Assembly: GCF_000430825.1 (NCBI RefSeq)
Contig: NZ_KE387263.1
Coordinates: 1 to 64,000, forward strand
Direction: 5' to 3'
Length of the DNA: 64,000 nt
From: Chryseobacterium daeguense DSM 19388
GTDB lineage: Bacteria > Bacteroidota > Bacteroidia > Flavobacteriales > Weeksellaceae
Position numbers and translations under genes: made by a program. Position 1 is the first letter of the stretch; every line of letters begins with the position of its first letter. Of the stretch, positions 46,962 to 55,465 are shown piece by piece. A model generated the notes under the pieces. That model ran no database searches, had not been told where the DNA came from, and saw only the letters and a program-made list of their open reading frames with translations.

Positions 46962-48380
46962 TTATTCTTTAATTTTATTGTTATTTCTATTGATAAAATA
47001 ATACACCGGAAGTCCAAGCAATACCATCAGGAAGCCCGGCCAGGTATACTGCTGCTTATAGATCAACAGCAAAATACAGAATCCCGCTCCTATCACTAAA
47101 TAAATAATTGGTGTTACAGGATACAGCCATGTTTTGTAGGGTCTTTCGAGGTTCGGCTGCTTAATTCTTAAATAAATAACTCCAAAAACCGTAATCATAT
47201 AAAATAACACGATTACAAAAGAAATCATATCCAGAAGGTTGCCATACTGTCCGCTTAAACAAAGCAGAGAAGCCCAGATTCCCTGCATCCAGAGTGCATT
47301 AGCAGGAACATCATTTGCATTGTTTTTTTCCGCTGATTTAAAGAACATTCCGTCTTTTGCCATTGTCTGAAAAACTCTTGCTCCGGCCAGAATAAGCCCG
47401 TTATCACATCCAAATGTAGAAACCATCACCAGTAAAGCAATGATGATTGTCCCGGCACTTCCAAAAATAAAATGAGAAGCAGAAACCGCTACCCTGTCAT
47501 TTTCAGCAAAAGCAATAGCATCGCGGTCCAGAGCATTAAGATAAACATAATTGACTGCGATATATAAAATCATGACGGCTGTAGTACCATAAATCATTGA
47601 TTTTACTACATTTTTCTTAGGGTTTTCAATCTCTCCGGAAACGAAGGTCACACTTTCCCAAGCTACCGAGCTGAACACGGAGCCTACCATTGCGGCTGCA
47701 ATTCCGCCAAGTAAAGTCATCCCGCCAATAGGTTCCCAGCCTTCTTTAAGAAAATTCCCGAAGGTGTCTTTTTTAAGATTATTAAAAGAATCCATCCCGA
47801 AGCTGAAGTTTTCTGCCATGTGGGAAACATCCACTAAAATAAATCCAACAGCTATTAAGCCCAACAACGCAATAATTTTTGACCCTGTAAAAATATTTTG
47901 TAATAATTTTCCGCTTTCTACCCCTCTTGTGTTGATATAGGTAAGCAAAAGAATGACTCCAATGGCCAGAATCTGAATCCATGTAATTTTAAATTCTCCA
48001 CTCTGGATAATAGGAGCAGCATCATTAAGCGCCGGAACAAGGTACGCAGTAAATTTTCCGAATGCCATTGCTACTGCCGCAATAGTCCCGGTCTGAATAA
48101 CCGTAAACAATCCCCAACCATAGAGAAAACCCATTCTTTTTCCGAAAATTTCCTTAAGATATGTGTATTGCCCTCCAGCTTTCGGGTATAATGCTGAAAG
48201 CTCTCCATAGCTTATAGCTGCAGCAACTGTCATGATACCGGTAATTACCCAAACCACGATCAGCCAGAATCCTGAGCCTAAATTCCGCATCATATCTGCG
48301 CTTACAATGAAGATTCCGCTTCCGATCATCGAACCCATTACGAGCATGATGGCGTCCCAAAGTTTTAGTTTTTTTTGCAT
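46962..48380 (-). CDS. APC-superfamily amino-acid permease
   Basis: A 472-residue, 12-helix protein. The first helix has GSMIGSGIFIVSADMM, the G-S/A-G-I-F signature of APC transporters, and GGQYTYLKEIFG follows helix two. The closest style is the LAT/basic amino-acid exchanger branch. It imports or exchanges amino acids at the inner membrane. It is a single-gene unit. Length and helix count are normal. Confidence 0.92.
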   Translation of the reverse strand: MQKKLKLWDAIMLVMGSMIGSGIFIVSADMMRNLGSGFWLIVVWVITGIMTVAAAISYGELSALYPKAGGQYTYLKEIFGKRMGFLYGWGLFTVIQTGTIAAVAMAFGKFTAYLVPALNDAAPIIQSGEFKITWIQILAIGVILLLTYINTRGVESGKLLQNIFTGSKIIALLGLIAVGFILVDVSHMAENFSFGMDSFNNLKKDTFGNFLKEGWEPIGGMTLLGGIAAAMVGSVFSSVAWESVTFVSGEIENPKKNVVKSMIYGTTAVMILYIAVNYVYLNALDRDAIAFAENDRVAVSASHFIFGSAGTIIIALLVMVSTFGCDNGLILAGARVFQTMAKDGMFFKSAEKNNANDVPANALWMQGIWASLLCLSGQYGNLLDMISFVIVLFYMITVFGVIYLRIKQPNLERPYKTWLYPVTPIIYLVIGAGFCILLLIYKQQYTWPGFLMVLLGLPVYYFINRNNNKIKE

Positions 48381-48605
48381 AGTTGAGTATAGATGTCAAA
48401 TATAAATAAATATAGCATTGAATTTAAATTTTGTTGTGAAATTAAGAAAAGTGTATTAATATATTTACGCTATGCTCGCAAGGCTATTTGAATTAATCTT
48501 GAAAACAGTTTTGATCGCAAGGGCACTTCGTTCAGCAAATGATAGCAATATTTTAATTGAAAAATTGATGATAATAAAATATTTTTATTGATTTTCACAC
48601 AATGT

Positions 48606-48684
48606 TTGTCATCCTGAAAGGATCTAAGCATCATATTAGAAAACAGTATGAAAGATTCGCGGCCAGATTCCTACGGAATGACAA
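48606..48684. repeat. Intergenic inverted repeat, GTCATCC family
   Basis: TTGTCATCC and GGAATGACAA bracket a centre with GGATCTAAGCATC and GATTCCTACG-type words. The rest of the 48381-48605 stretch is AT-rich and shows nothing I can identify. Confidence 0.7.
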
Positions 48685-48720
48685 GCTCTGTGAATACCTA
48701 ATGCTTAAATGAATGACTTC

Positions 48721-48793
48721 AGCCCTAGCCCCGATTGTAATGAAAATCCTTTTTTGCTAAAAAAAGATTGTAATGGAAAGCGGGAATAGCTTC
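48721..48793. repeat. Composite repeat, third copy (CTAGCCCCGATTGTAATG..GGAAAGCGGGA)
   Basis: CCCTAGCCCCGATTG and GGAAAGCGGGA match the outer words of the element at 31406. Its own centre forms a small AT hairpin (AATCC-T6 with A7-GATT). Confidence 0.75.
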
Positions 48794-48865
48794 AAATAAT
48801 TAAACACAAAAACATAACCTGTTTTTTATCAATTTTTTCGCAATTTATGATTCAAATTTTATTAG

Positions 48866-48873
48866 TACTTTTG
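48866..48873 (+). promoter_or_regulatory. DUF4920 gene promoter -7 element
   Basis: TACTTTTG matches TAnnTTTG, 15 bases before the chosen ATG at 48889, and supports that start over the ATG at 48847. Confidence 0.6.
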
Positions 48874-48888
48874 AGAAAAATATTAAAA

Positions 48889-49398
48889 ATGAAATTCAAA
48901 GCAATATTATTCGCTGTAGCTGTAAGTGTTTCTACTTTAGCTTTTGCACAGGAGACAAAAAAATTCGGGCCGCCGGCTGGAAATGCCGTTGTTGGTGACG
49001 TATACGGAGGCGGTGTAGCTGCTAACGCAGAATCTAAAGCAATTACTGTTGAAAAATTAAGCAAAAAGCTTAAAAAAGAGAATAAAAAAGTAGAAAATGT
49101 AGCTGTAAAAGGAAAAGTTACAGATGTTTGCGAGAAAAAAGGCTGTTGGTTAACCATCCAGACTGAAGATAACTCCCAGTTTTTCGTAAAAATGAAGGAT
49201 TATGCATTCTTTGTTCCAACTGCTCTGAAGGGTAAAACAGTTGTTTTAGACGGAACTGCAGAAAGAAAAGTAACTTCTGTCGACGAGCAAAAGCATTACG
49301 CAGAAGACGCAAAAAAACCTCAGGCTGAAATTGATGCCATCACAAGTCCAAAAGAAGAAATCAGATTTGTAGCAAACGGGATTAAAGTGGTGAACTAA
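48889..49398 (+). CDS. DUF4920 domain exported protein
   Basis: A 169-residue protein with a signal peptide (MKFKAILFAVAVSVSTLAFA) from ATG 48889. The mature part has AVAVKGKVTDVCEKKGCWLT-type strands with two cysteines (VCEKKGCW), and DNSQFFVKMKDYAFFVPTAL, the DUF4920 signature. Cys-x4-Cys may be a disulfide or metal site. Family members are common in Bacteroidota; function unknown. The ATG at 48847 would put the start before the promoter. Confidence 0.86.
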   Translation: MKFKAILFAVAVSVSTLAFAQETKKFGPPAGNAVVGDVYGGGVAANAESKAITVEKLSKKLKKENKKVENVAVKGKVTDVCEKKGCWLTIQTEDNSQFFVKMKDYAFFVPTALKGKTVVLDGTAERKVTSVDEQKHYAEDAKKPQAEIDAITSPKEEIRFVANGIKVVN

Positions 49399-49423
49399 AA
49401 ATTCTAAAATTTTAATTTTTCGT

Positions 49424-49500
49424 TGTCATTCAGCGGAACAAAGTGGAGTTAAGAATGTGTAACTTTATTGAGATTGCTTCACCTTCGGTTCGCAATGACA
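49424..49500. repeat. Intergenic inverted repeat, TGTCATT family
   Basis: TGTCATT and AATGACA bracket a centre with GAGATTGCTTC, as in the copy at 42826. Confidence 0.65.
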
Positions 49501-49513
49501 TTTAGTATAAAAC

Positions 49514-49540
49514 AAAAGCGGAACAAATTGTTCCGCTTTT
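49514..49540 (-). terminator. Terminator of the M14 carboxypeptidase gene
   Basis: 13-bp arms AAAAGCGGAACAA/TTGTTCCGCTTTT with a one-base loop and a T-run on the minus strand, immediately past the stop. Confidence 0.88.
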
Positions 49541-50650
49541 TTAGTCTTCTATAGTAAAATTTACTTCTGCATCCAGTTTTGGATATTTTGTGGCAGAGAC
49601 AAATCTCTTCCCGGTACAGTCTATTTCCAGCCAGCCTTTTCGCTGTTTTACATCGCCCACTTCCATTACAAAAGGAATAAATGATATTTCATCTTTCCCT
49701 TCCTCCATAATTTCTCTGTACTGAACGGCTACATCCAGAATACATTCATGTTCCGTGTTCAGTTTTACATTCCTGTAAACAATGTCATAGTGCGTTTCCC
49801 TGTTTTCAGGAATATCAAGATAAGCTTCCCAACCTTCAATACCTGAATTTAGCTCCGAAATTGCTTTTAAAGCATAATATAAAGCAATTGTATAGTATTT
49901 TCTGGTTCCTTTTCGGGTATAATCATCTATAAAATGTCCGCCTTCAAATAAAATAGTAGGCATTCCTGCTTTTATAAAGTTGTCACCAGTGGAAGTCGGG
50001 TAAAATTCATCAGAATACCGGCCGATCTGGTTGGGGATCATTTCTTTAAGATGATGATAAACATTGGCAATAACAGCCATACATTTTTTCCGGTTTTCCG
50101 TAACCGTCCGCTCGACGTTTTCAGAAGGGGCAAGGAAAGAAAGTGTTGCAGGATGGATGCCGTCTGTTGTAAAAATAGTTCTTTGCTCATGCAGATTCAG
50201 CGCATAATCATATTTATTTGAAGCGACCGCATTCTTAAGATATTTGATCTCTCTGCTGGATTCATTGTGAAAGTCCCTGTTTAAATCGATATCTGCAGCA
50301 TTCAGCCTGGTCCATCTTTCCGAACCGTCAGGGTTTAGCATAAAAATAAAATCCAGCTTTACTTTACTGAATAGCTCGTCTTTAAGCTCCGGAACTTTAT
50401 CCAGAGTAATCAGCAGGTCGAGCATTGCATGGGTTGCATTGGATTCATTACCGTGCATCTGCGACCAGGCAAGAACTTGAATATTACCTGTTCCAACTGT
50501 CAGTTTATAAATAGGTTTATCTAAATAAGATTTTCCGATCTCCTGAATATAATCGCTGAGATTGGTCTGTAGGTAAGAAAATAATTTTTCAGGGGAAATA
50601 TAGCGATTTGGGAATTCGGGATTTGGTTGATAAATCTGTTCAAAATTCAT
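49541..50650 (-). CDS. M14-family zinc carboxypeptidase
   Basis: A 369-residue protein from ATG 50650. The zinc ligands of M14 are the His and Glu in QMHGNESNATHA, with DIDLNRDFHNESS and, late in the domain, TGDNFIKAGMPTILFEGG. No signal peptide is evident, so it is probably cytoplasmic. A TAAATTTG promoter at 50672-50679 (minus strand) decides the ATG over the TTG at 50674. It removes C-terminal residues from peptides; specificity unknown. Confidence 0.88.
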   Translation of the reverse strand: MNFEQIYQPNPEFPNRYISPEKLFSYLQTNLSDYIQEIGKSYLDKPIYKLTVGTGNIQVLAWSQMHGNESNATHAMLDLLITLDKVPELKDELFSKVKLDFIFMLNPDGSERWTRLNAADIDLNRDFHNESSREIKYLKNAVASNKYDYALNLHEQRTIFTTDGIHPATLSFLAPSENVERTVTENRKKCMAVIANVYHHLKEMIPNQIGRYSDEFYPTSTGDNFIKAGMPTILFEGGHFIDDYTRKGTRKYYTIALYYALKAISELNSGIEGWEAYLDIPENRETHYDIVYRNVKLNTEHECILDVAVQYREIMEEGKDEISFIPFVMEVGDVKQRKGWLEIDCTGKRFVSATKYPKLDAEVNFTIED

Positions 50651-50671
50651 TGTGTAATAGTTTACAAGAGT

Positions 50672-50679
50672 CAAATTTA
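50672..50679 (-). promoter_or_regulatory. Promoter -7 element of the M14 gene
   Basis: On the minus strand TAAATTTG matches TAnnTTTG, about 20 bases before the ATG at 50650. Confidence 0.55.
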
Positions 50680-50748
50680 ACCATTTTTAATAAGAAAATA
50701 AAATTAACATTTGTAACGCAATTAAACAATGTAAATTGACAAAATGTC

Positions 50749-50921
50749 TGTGGATAAAATTGTGGATTAATTATAATTCAATTACTTATAGTTAAATTAT
50801 TCATTATGAGATATTTAAAACATTTATATAAACCCGTAGTTTAGATTTACTTTAAGCGCATTATGCAGTACTTATCTACATTTGCGCGTAATTTCATTAA
50901 ACAAGAATTAATGTGGAAAAT
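50749..50921. other. Cluster of DnaA-box-like words in a gene-free AT-rich region
   Basis: TGTGGATAA at 50749-50757 is a perfect DnaA box on the minus strand; TGTGGATTA (50761-50769), TTATCTACA (50872-50880) and TGTGGAAAA (50913-50921) each differ by one base. All lie in the 828-base stretch 50651-51478, which has no gene I can support. Possible DnaA-binding or regulatory region; gene orientation does not flip here, so an origin is unlikely. Confidence 0.4.
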
Positions 50922-51412
50922 GATTTAATATAATTAATATACAATTGTAAATTATTGATAATTTAGAATATTAATCAATGAATCTTTACAAATTGAGATT
51001 TACATGAAAACTCTAACTTAACAATAAAAACAAGAATTTTAGCTATAAGAATTATTCTTAAATAAATGTAAGATCACTTCCAATAAACACAATTCAGACG
51101 TTTTAAGACGATACATGTACCGTTTAATAATCTAAATCAGGTATTTAGAATACTACCACTCTATTTTAAGTTAATTTAGTAGTTAAAACATGCTATAGAG
51201 TCGATCAATAAAGGGATCATAATAGATTTCATAAATAAAATTTAAATAAACGGCTTACTTCATGTTTTACTTGAAGTAAACATTTTAAATAAGCTTCTTG
51301 GGGAAAAATTGTTAAATAATAAATCTTGCTTTTTACAGAATAATGAGTAATTAATTGATTGTTAATATTTTATAATGTTTACAATTGTATATTAAATAAA
51401 TTATTTATGACT

Positions 51413-51458
51413 TACTTTTGTATTTTGCATTTGTAAATTATATCTTTACATTTGTAAA
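51413..51458 (+). promoter_or_regulatory. Promoter and paired operators of the HTH regulator
   Basis: TACTTTTG at 51413-51420 is a -7 element. Two near-identical palindromes, TTTGCATTTGTAAA (51424-51437) and TTTACATTTGTAAA (51445-51458), lie 21 bases apart, i.e. two helical turns, covering the predicted start. Related half-sites occur at 51378 and about 50940. Likely autoregulation by the adjacent HTH protein. Confidence 0.65.
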
Positions 51459-51478
51459 GTGATTTAAAGCTTATTTTT

Positions 51479-52027
51479 ATGAGTCTAAATGAAAGAATTT
51501 CCAAGGTTATTGAATACTCAGGGTTAACACCGTCTGAATTTGCAGATGAGGTTGATGTGCAACGCTCTTCCATTTCACATATAACTTCCGGCAGGAATAA
51601 GCCGTCACTGGAATTCATTATAAAAATCAAATCCCGCTTTCCTGAGATTTTATGGGACTGGCTTGTAAACGGCGATGGAGAGATGTTAAAATCTGATCTT
51701 TCTGAAACTGTTAAAAAGACTGAAGAAACTTCAGAAAATTCAGAAGAGGAGAAGCTAAAGCCAACTTCTCTACCCGATCTTTTTACCATGATGAATGAGG
51801 ACGAAGATTTTGGGATAGAGGAAAAAGAATTTGAAGCTCCAAAAATAAGTTCCCGAGAATCCGTTATACCGGACCAATATAAAGTAACGGAAAATATATC
51901 CGATTCTCAGCGATTAGAAAATAATCAGTCTGATGCCATTCGCCAAGTTGTTGGAAATCAAAATGGTAAGATAAAACGTATTGTTTTGTTCTATGAAAAT
52001 GGAAAATTTGAAAGTTTTGAGCCATAA
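51479..52027 (+). CDS. XRE-family HTH regulator
   Basis: A 182-residue protein with an N-terminal helix-turn-helix (SLNERISKVIEYSGLTPSEF, then EVDVQRSSISHITSGRNKPSL and FPEILWDWLVNGDGEML). The last 110 residues are hydrophilic and acidic without a recognisable domain, ending in a basic strand KIKRIVLFYENGKFESFEP. It has phage-repressor style but is conserved in this group as a chromosomal regulator. Two palindromes precede it and it is divergent from the M14 gene. Confidence 0.85.
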   Translation: MSLNERISKVIEYSGLTPSEFADEVDVQRSSISHITSGRNKPSLEFIIKIKSRFPEILWDWLVNGDGEMLKSDLSETVKKTEETSENSEEEKLKPTSLPDLFTMMNEDEDFGIEEKEFEAPKISSRESVIPDQYKVTENISDSQRLENNQSDAIRQVVGNQNGKIKRIVLFYENGKFESFEP

Positions 52028-52033
52028 AAAAAA

Positions 52034-52054
52034 CCTGATCGCATATTGATCAGG
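52034..52054 (+). terminator. Terminator after the HTH regulator
   Basis: CCTGATC/GATCAGG stem with a 7-base loop, preceded by an A-run; weakly T-rich behind it, so it may serve the convergent T9SS gene too. Confidence 0.65.
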
Positions 52055-52083
52055 CCAAAAATATTTGAAGAAGAAAACTAAAG

Positions 52084-53100
52084 CTATTGCTTTATAAGTT
52101 TTGTAATTTTTGTAGCTTCACTACTTTTAATTTTAAGGATATAATTTCCTTTAGGTAAATCCGAAACATTATATTCTTCAGAAGCTTTTAAGTTTTTAAT
52201 AATCTTCCCGGATATGTCTATAATTTCAACATTAGAAATCTTGATTTTTTCCGGATTATTAATTTTAAACATATCTTTCACAGGATTTGGATAGACCTGC
52301 ACTCTGTTGTCATATTGCATTACCTCGCTTGTTCCTAAACCTGTAGTTGTGAAATTCACGATAAACGGCATATCCATTGGATAGTCTGTGGCGGTGGCTG
52401 GATTTCCGTCATCAATTAAAGAAGTCCAATTACCAGTAATCGCATCATTTTGCTTTGCATTCCAGCCAGGAAGCCCTCTTGTTCCTGCAATTGTAACTGG
52501 AGGTAAAAATCCGGCACTGGCTGTAACCACGTTCTGAAGCTGATACTTAACCCAATACGTTCCAGCCGTAAGTGAAACAGGTGTAGAAGCTGTAACTTTC
52601 CAGATTTTTCTGGTAGTTCCGGGTGTAGAAGCGGTAGGAACCTGAGTGTTGAAAACTCTGTACATATTGGAGTCTATGCTTGATAAGAACCTGTTGGTAG
52701 TATCATTTCCGAAAACACTTGCAGCTCCGGTTACGGAAGGATCAGAACTGAAAATATTCACCCTCACAGTGTTAAAAGGAGATGTAGTACCCGCATAACC
52801 CGTTTGATAAGCAAAAAAATCGATGGAGGTAATATTCCAGGTCTGCCCTGCCGGGATCGTAAAATCATCTGCAATAAAAAAGCTTGCAGTTGTGGAACTG
52901 TAAGTTCCTCCATATCCGGCATTTGTATTGGATTCCGTTGTATTTCCTGTGTTATTCTGAACTTCAGACCACGTGTAGCCTGCAGGTGCGGCAACTCCAC
53001 TCTTGGAAGTGGCTCCAGTACTTAAACCTCCATTATTGTAGGTTTGTGCTAATGTAATGTTTGCTACCAAAGCAACAGCAGCAAGTAGAATTTTTTTCAT
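52084..53100 (-). CDS. T9SS-secreted protein with type A sorting domain
   Basis: A 338-residue protein. A signal peptide (MKKILLAAVALVANITLAQ) leads to a beta-rich body with FFIADDFTIPAGQTWNITSI and YWVKYQLQNV segments. The last 70 residues are the type A C-terminal domain: VQVYPNPVKDMFKIN, VEIIDISGKIIKNL and LPKGNYILKIKSSEATKITK. The domain directs outer-membrane export by the type IX system and is then cleaved. The body shows no catalytic motif I recognise. Single-gene unit. Confidence 0.92.
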   Translation of the reverse strand: MKKILLAAVALVANITLAQTYNNGGLSTGATSKSGVAAPAGYTWSEVQNNTGNTTESNTNAGYGGTYSSTTASFFIADDFTIPAGQTWNITSIDFFAYQTGYAGTTSPFNTVRVNIFSSDPSVTGAASVFGNDTTNRFLSSIDSNMYRVFNTQVPTASTPGTTRKIWKVTASTPVSLTAGTYWVKYQLQNVVTASAGFLPPVTIAGTRGLPGWNAKQNDAITGNWTSLIDDGNPATATDYPMDMPFIVNFTTTGLGTSEVMQYDNRVQVYPNPVKDMFKINNPEKIKISNVEIIDISGKIIKNLKASEEYNVSDLPKGNYILKIKSSEATKITKLIKQ

Positions 53101-53249
53101 GAGTATTTAGTTTTTTTTGTTAATTCAATCAAATATAATAATTTGAATTAATTTAGCAAATAAAAAGACTATTTTTTATTATTATATTAATATAATCGAT
53201 AAATAAAATAATTTTCACCAATTTAACATACCACATTTTTAAAAGTAAA

Positions 53250-53269
53250 AGCCCCACAAATGTGAGGCT
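53250..53269 (-). terminator. Terminator of the proline dehydrogenase gene
   Basis: AGCCCCACA pairs with TGTGAGGCT (one mismatch), followed by T on the minus strand, 24 bases beyond the stop. Confidence 0.72.
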
Positions 53270-53292
53270 CGTTATTATTATGAAGAACTTTT

Positions 53293-54462
53293 TTAATTCT
53301 TTCTTCTTCTTTCCAATTCTTTTTTAATAAGACCAAGCTCACGCCCGGTTTGTCCTGCTACAGAAGTGTTTTCCTGGGCTCTTCTTGTAAGATAGGGCAC
53401 TACATCTTTTACTGGGCCATACGGCAGGTATTTTGCTGCATTATAGCCTTTATCAGACAGATAGAACGTAATATTATCACTCATTCCGTAAAGCTGTCCG
53501 AAATATACATGAGGATTATCATTTTGCAGTCCTGCAGCTTTCATTTTGTCCATAACAAGCTCAGATGAAATTTCATTGTGGGTTCCGAAAAAAGCGGAAA
53601 CTTTATCAAGATGATTCATTACAAAATCAATTCCTGCATTATAATTTTTATCTGAAGCATCTTTCGTTGGCTGGATAGGATCCGGATAGCCTTTTTCTGC
53701 GGCTCTTGCTCTTTCTTTTTCCATATAAGCACCACGAACAATCTTATAGCCAATGAAATACCCCTTTTCTTTAGCTCTCTGCAGATGCTCTTCCATATAT
53801 TCCAGCCTGCCGGTTCTGTACATCTGGATGGTATTCCATACAATAGGTTTTTCCTGATTATATTTTTCCATCATTTCTTCACAAAGATGATCTGCTGCGT
53901 CCTGCATCCAGGTTTCTTCCGCATCTACCATTACTTTTTTATCATGCTCATGGCATAGTTTACATACTTCGTCAAATCTTTTTATCACTCTTTCCCATTC
54001 TTCTTTCTGGCTAGAAGTCAGTTCTGCATTTTTCCCTACAGCTTCATATAAATCGATTCTACCGAAAGCAGTAGGCTTAAAAACGATAAACGGAATTGCA
54101 GGATTTCCCACTGAAAATTTCACAATATCCTTAATTTCATTACAAACGGCATCAAATGTAGCCTCATCTTCCTTACCTTCAATAGAATAATCGAAGATAC
54201 TTCCAACTCCGCTTTTGAAAAGCTGCTTCACCACTTTCATGCTTTCTTCACGCGTTTCGCCACCGCAAAACTGCTCAAATAAAGTATTTTTTACAATTCC
54301 GGTAACGAAAGGAAAATTATTATGAACCGAGAAATTGAGAACCGAAGTTCCAACTTTTGTAAGGGCCGGCTGCTCTATCATCTTGAACATCCAATACGCT
54401 TTCCTAAGCTGTGCATCAGATTTGTCTGCAAACGCGACTTTTGTATCGTTAAAAATGGGCAT
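53293..54462 (-). CDS. Proline dehydrogenase
   Basis: A 389-residue FAD-binding TIM-barrel enzyme. ICFGGETREESM-type (here FEQFCGGETREESMKVV), VMVDAEETWMQDA, YKIVRGAYMEKERARA and FFGTHNE-to-YLPYGPVKDVVPYLTRRA mark the family. It oxidises proline to pyrroline-5-carboxylate, passing electrons to quinone. It is the separate, short form without the P5C dehydrogenase domain, usual in Bacteroidota. Single gene. Confidence 0.94.
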   Translation of the reverse strand: MPIFNDTKVAFADKSDAQLRKAYWMFKMIEQPALTKVGTSVLNFSVHNNFPFVTGIVKNTLFEQFCGGETREESMKVVKQLFKSGVGSIFDYSIEGKEDEATFDAVCNEIKDIVKFSVGNPAIPFIVFKPTAFGRIDLYEAVGKNAELTSSQKEEWERVIKRFDEVCKLCHEHDKKVMVDAEETWMQDAADHLCEEMMEKYNQEKPIVWNTIQMYRTGRLEYMEEHLQRAKEKGYFIGYKIVRGAYMEKERARAAEKGYPDPIQPTKDASDKNYNAGIDFVMNHLDKVSAFFGTHNEISSELVMDKMKAAGLQNDNPHVYFGQLYGMSDNITFYLSDKGYNAAKYLPYGPVKDVVPYLTRRAQENTSVAGQTGRELGLIKKELERRRKN

Positions 54463-54525
54463 TACTTATATAAATTTAAGGTTTTGCGAAGATAAGAAAA
54501 TGTAAGGTTTTTTCTAGAAAATTTT

Positions 54526-55455
54526 CTATAATTTCCCTTCCAGCCCGTTTAAAAGCATTGCGATGATTCCTACAAAAACCCAGAATCTTAAAATATTAAG
54601 TGTCACAAAATTACTTTTTCTGGAGTTGTTCAGAATCAGATAAATACAAAGAATCATTACAAATAATCCGCCTGCAAAATAATAAGCCATAAATCCTGAA
54701 ATTCCGGTTCTTAGGATCAGCTTCATAGAAACAGCCATCGTGATAGCGAGCAAAGAAGTTATAATGATCTTGGTTTTTTTACTTTTAAAATAATTCGGGA
54801 TGGTAATATAACCGAAAGCTTTATCAACACTTTTCGTTAATGTATCTTTCACAATATCAATACATAACAGAATTAAGAAAAGGAAAATTGCCATCAACAG
54901 CACTTTTTTGGAAAAAGTTTCATAATAGACCATCATCCCAAAGAATGGATATAAAGTAAGGCTTACAAATGTAAGGTTATTTAATATCAGAATTCGGCTT
55001 AATTTATGGCTGTAAAACCACATAAAAAACTGATAAACAAGAAAAAAAATCAATACACGGTAAGAAATCAGCCACGCAGTTCCTAAAGAAATAATTGAAA
55101 AAAATAAATAAACATATAAAAAATACCTTTGCTTGATAAAGCTCTGAATCCTCGTTCTGAAAGGCTTTACAATATGATCTTTTTCAAAATCATAAAATTG
55201 ATTGATGATTCCTCCCGCCAGAATGGTAAGAACCGTACAAAAAATAATGCCGTGAACTTTAAAATCAAAAACAAATTTCCTGAAAGTTTCATCCTGATTA
55301 AAAAGGAAAAACGTAGAAACATACAATGCAAAAGTGAGCAGAATAGCAACAAAAAAGCGAGCCCCCAGAAGAAAGCCCACAAATTGTGAAAATCTGTAAA
55401 AAAAAGATTTTTGGATATAGTTTTTCTGTTGGAAATTTTCTTTTTCAGAATTCAT
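54526..55455 (-). CDS. UbiA-family prenyltransferase
   Basis: A 309-residue, roughly eight-helix protein. The first Asp-rich motif is NQFYDFEKDHIVKP, the second DIVKDTLTKSVDKA. Relatives adjacent to mevalonate-pathway genes in Flavobacteriia are often labelled geranylgeranylglycerol-phosphate transferases, but substrate is unproven. It begins 10 bases after the mevalonate kinase gene on the same strand, so the two are probably co-transcribed. Inner membrane. Confidence 0.85.
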   Translation of the reverse strand: MNSEKENFQQKNYIQKSFFYRFSQFVGFLLGARFFVAILLTFALYVSTFFLFNQDETFRKFVFDFKVHGIIFCTVLTILAGGIINQFYDFEKDHIVKPFRTRIQSFIKQRYFLYVYLFFSIISLGTAWLISYRVLIFFLVYQFFMWFYSHKLSRILILNNLTFVSLTLYPFFGMMVYYETFSKKVLLMAIFLFLILLCIDIVKDTLTKSVDKAFGYITIPNYFKSKKTKIIITSLLAITMAVSMKLILRTGISGFMAYYFAGGLFVMILCIYLILNNSRKSNFVTLNILRFWVFVGIIAMLLNGLEGKL

Positions 55456-55465
55456 TCCAACTTAA

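Noticed and set aside
50651..51478. Chromosomal origin of replication
   Set aside because: DnaA-like words are present, but no dnaA, no change of gene orientation and no repeated 13-mers are seen; kept only as a candidate regulatory cluster.
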